Source: an uncultured Collinsella sp. (lineage in GTDB: Bacteria; Actinomycetota; Coriobacteriia; Coriobacteriales; Coriobacteriaceae). From it: a stretch of 64,000 nt of DNA. The position numbers and the translations under genes are program-made. Below the pieces are notes generated by a model. The model was not told where the DNA came from, did not search any database, and worked only from the letters and a program-made list of their open reading frames with translations. How positions within the stretch are numbered: the first letter of the stretch is position 1; each line of letters begins with the position of its first letter. Below, piece after piece: positions 63,010-64,000 of this stretch. The stretch is taken from contig UQHT01000006.1 of assembly GCA_900540875.1 (NCBI GenBank), positions 1 to 64,000 on the forward strand. The letters are read 5' to 3'.

Positions 63010-64000
63010 CTACTGCGCGTTGGGGACCTCGTAGGTGGCCGCCGGCGTGTTGTCGCACACGACGGTAAAGCCGCCGTCCTTGTCGGCATCGATCGTCACC
63101 TGATCGCCCTCGCGCACCGTACCGTCGATGATGGCGGCGGCGATGGCGTCCACGACCTCGCGCTGGACCAGGCGCTTAAGCGGACGGGCACCGAACACGG
63201 GGTCCAGGCCACCCACGGCGAGCATCTGCTTGGCCGCCGGGGTGATGGCAAGCGTCATGCGCTCGTTGGCCAGGCGTGCGCGGACGTCGGCAAGCTGGAT
63301 GTCGACGATCTTCTCGATCTGTGCCATGCCGAGCGGATGGAACACCACGATATCGTCGATACGGTTGAGGAACTCGGGGCGGAAGGTCTGAGCCATGGCG
63401 GCGTCAACCTGATGGCGCATCTCCTCCTCGTCCTTGCCGGACAGATCGGCGATGGCCTTGGAGCCCACGTTAGACGTCATGATGATGATCGTGTTCTTGA
63501 AGGACACCTGGCGACCCTGGCCGTCGGTCAGACGGCCGTCGTCAAGCACCTGCAACAGCACGTTGAAGACATCCGGATGAGCCTTCTCCATCTCGTCGAG
63601 CAAGATTACGGAGTACGGACGACGGCGCACGGCCTCGGTGAGCTGGCCGCCCTCGTCGTAGCCTACGTATCCCGGAGGCGCACCGATCAGACGCTGGACG
63701 CTGAACTTCTCCATGTACTCGGACATGTCGATACGCACGAGCGCGCGCTCGTCATCGAACAGGCACTCGGCCAGCGCCTTGGCGAGCTCGGTCTTGCCTA
63801 CGCCGGTGGGGCCCAGGAAGAAGAAGCTGCCGATGGGCTTGTCCGGATCGGAGAGGCCCGCACGGCTACGGCGCACGGCCGCGGCCACGGCGGACACGGC
63901 CTCGTCCTGACCGATGACGCGCTTATGCAGCTCGCCCTCCAGGCCCTTGAGCTTGTCGAGCTCGCCCTGCATCATCTTGGACACGGGCACGCCGGTCCAG
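63010..64000 (-). CDS. clpB: Chaperone ClpB, C-terminal part (runs off the window)
   Basis: The 3' ~330 codons of a ClpB disaggregase; the start lies beyond the window edge. The second AAA+ domain has Walker A GPTGVGKTELAK, Walker B VILLDEME, sensor TSNVGS, the arginine-finger region FRPEFLNRIDD and the pore motif GYVGYDEGG. The C-terminal domain has PVFGARPLKRLVQREV. ClpB works with DnaK to rescue aggregated proteins after heat stress. Nothing abnormal is seen in the visible part. Confidence 0.95.
   Translation of the reverse strand, partial: WTGVPVSKMMQGELDKLKGLEGELHKRVIGQDEAVSAVAAAVRRSRAGLSDPDKPIGSFFFLGPTGVGKTELAKALAECLFDDERALVRIDMSEYMEKFSVQRLIGAPPGYVGYDEGGQLTEAVRRRPYSVILLDEMEKAHPDVFNVLLQVLDDGRLTDGQGRQVSFKNTIIIMTSNVGSKAIADLSGKDEEEMRHQVDAAMAQTFRPEFLNRIDDIVVFHPLGMAQIEKIVDIQLADVRARLANERMTLAITPAAKQMLAVGGLDPVFGARPLKRLVQREVVDAIAAAIIDGTVREGDQVTIDADKDGGFTVVCDNTPAATYEVPNAQ

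Overview
The window looks like the chromosome of a high-GC anaerobic actinobacterium of the class Coriobacteriia, most probably Collinsella or a close relative. This is inferred from gene content and order, not from a search: a pyruvate:ferredoxin oxidoreductase, an FHA/PP2C/PASTA-kinase cell-wall operon with fused FtsW and PBP, a large membrane-bound LuxR regulator, a mannose PTS, HypA and a redox flavoprotein. Most genes are GC-rich with strong Shine-Dalgarno sites. Two segments are richer in A+T and look acquired.

1-16 kb: nifJ stands alone on the minus strand with a strong terminator. A truncated FHA-domain fragment (4.1-4.6 kb) duplicates the 3' half of the intact FHA gene at 10.8-11.7 kb. 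Between the two copies lies a low-GC island. It holds a radical SAM/SPASM enzyme, two tandem Cys-rich precursor peptides sharing a KHIHP leader, a 35-residue membrane peptide, an ABC exporter and a decayed methyltransferase. I read it as a ranthipeptide-like RiPP cluster. A three-gene operon follows (membrane-anchored protein, Ser/Thr kinase, FHA protein), then recR and ybaB.

16-26 kb: dnaX, with an unrelated membrane-protein gene between it and ybaB. Then comes a YcxB-like membrane protein and a minus-strand set made of a secreted protein, two ABC permeases, an ATPase and an exported protein, downstream of a 711-residue membrane LuxR regulator with two helix-turn-helix domains.

26-36.4 kb: a plus-strand wall-growth and signalling operon of Ser/Thr kinase, FhaA-like and FhaB-like proteins, PP2C phosphatase, an FtsW-PBP fusion and a PASTA kinase, closed by a strong terminator.

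36.6-50.3 kb: a 13.6-kb integrated mobilizable element between 47-bp direct repeats made from the 3' half of tRNA-Arg(CCU). It carries a tyrosine integrase, small DNA-binding proteins, a coiled-coil protein, three overlapping metallophosphoesterase genes, a 41-residue peptide, a relaxase broken by a 10-bp tandem duplication, MobC, an oriT-like region, a lipoprotein, a giant coiled-coil/CAP surface protein with a sortase signal, and an XRE regulator beside a palindromic operator. It has no type IV secretion genes, so it would need a helper to transfer.

50.3-64 kb: a DUF956 gene and manXYZ (mannose PTS), hypA, a 925-residue Fe-S flavoprotein divergent from a TetR regulator and a membrane protein, an anchored extracytoplasmic protein, an AAA ATPase of the DUF4143 type next to a 25-bp-arm palindrome, a small acidic protein and the 3' part of clpB.
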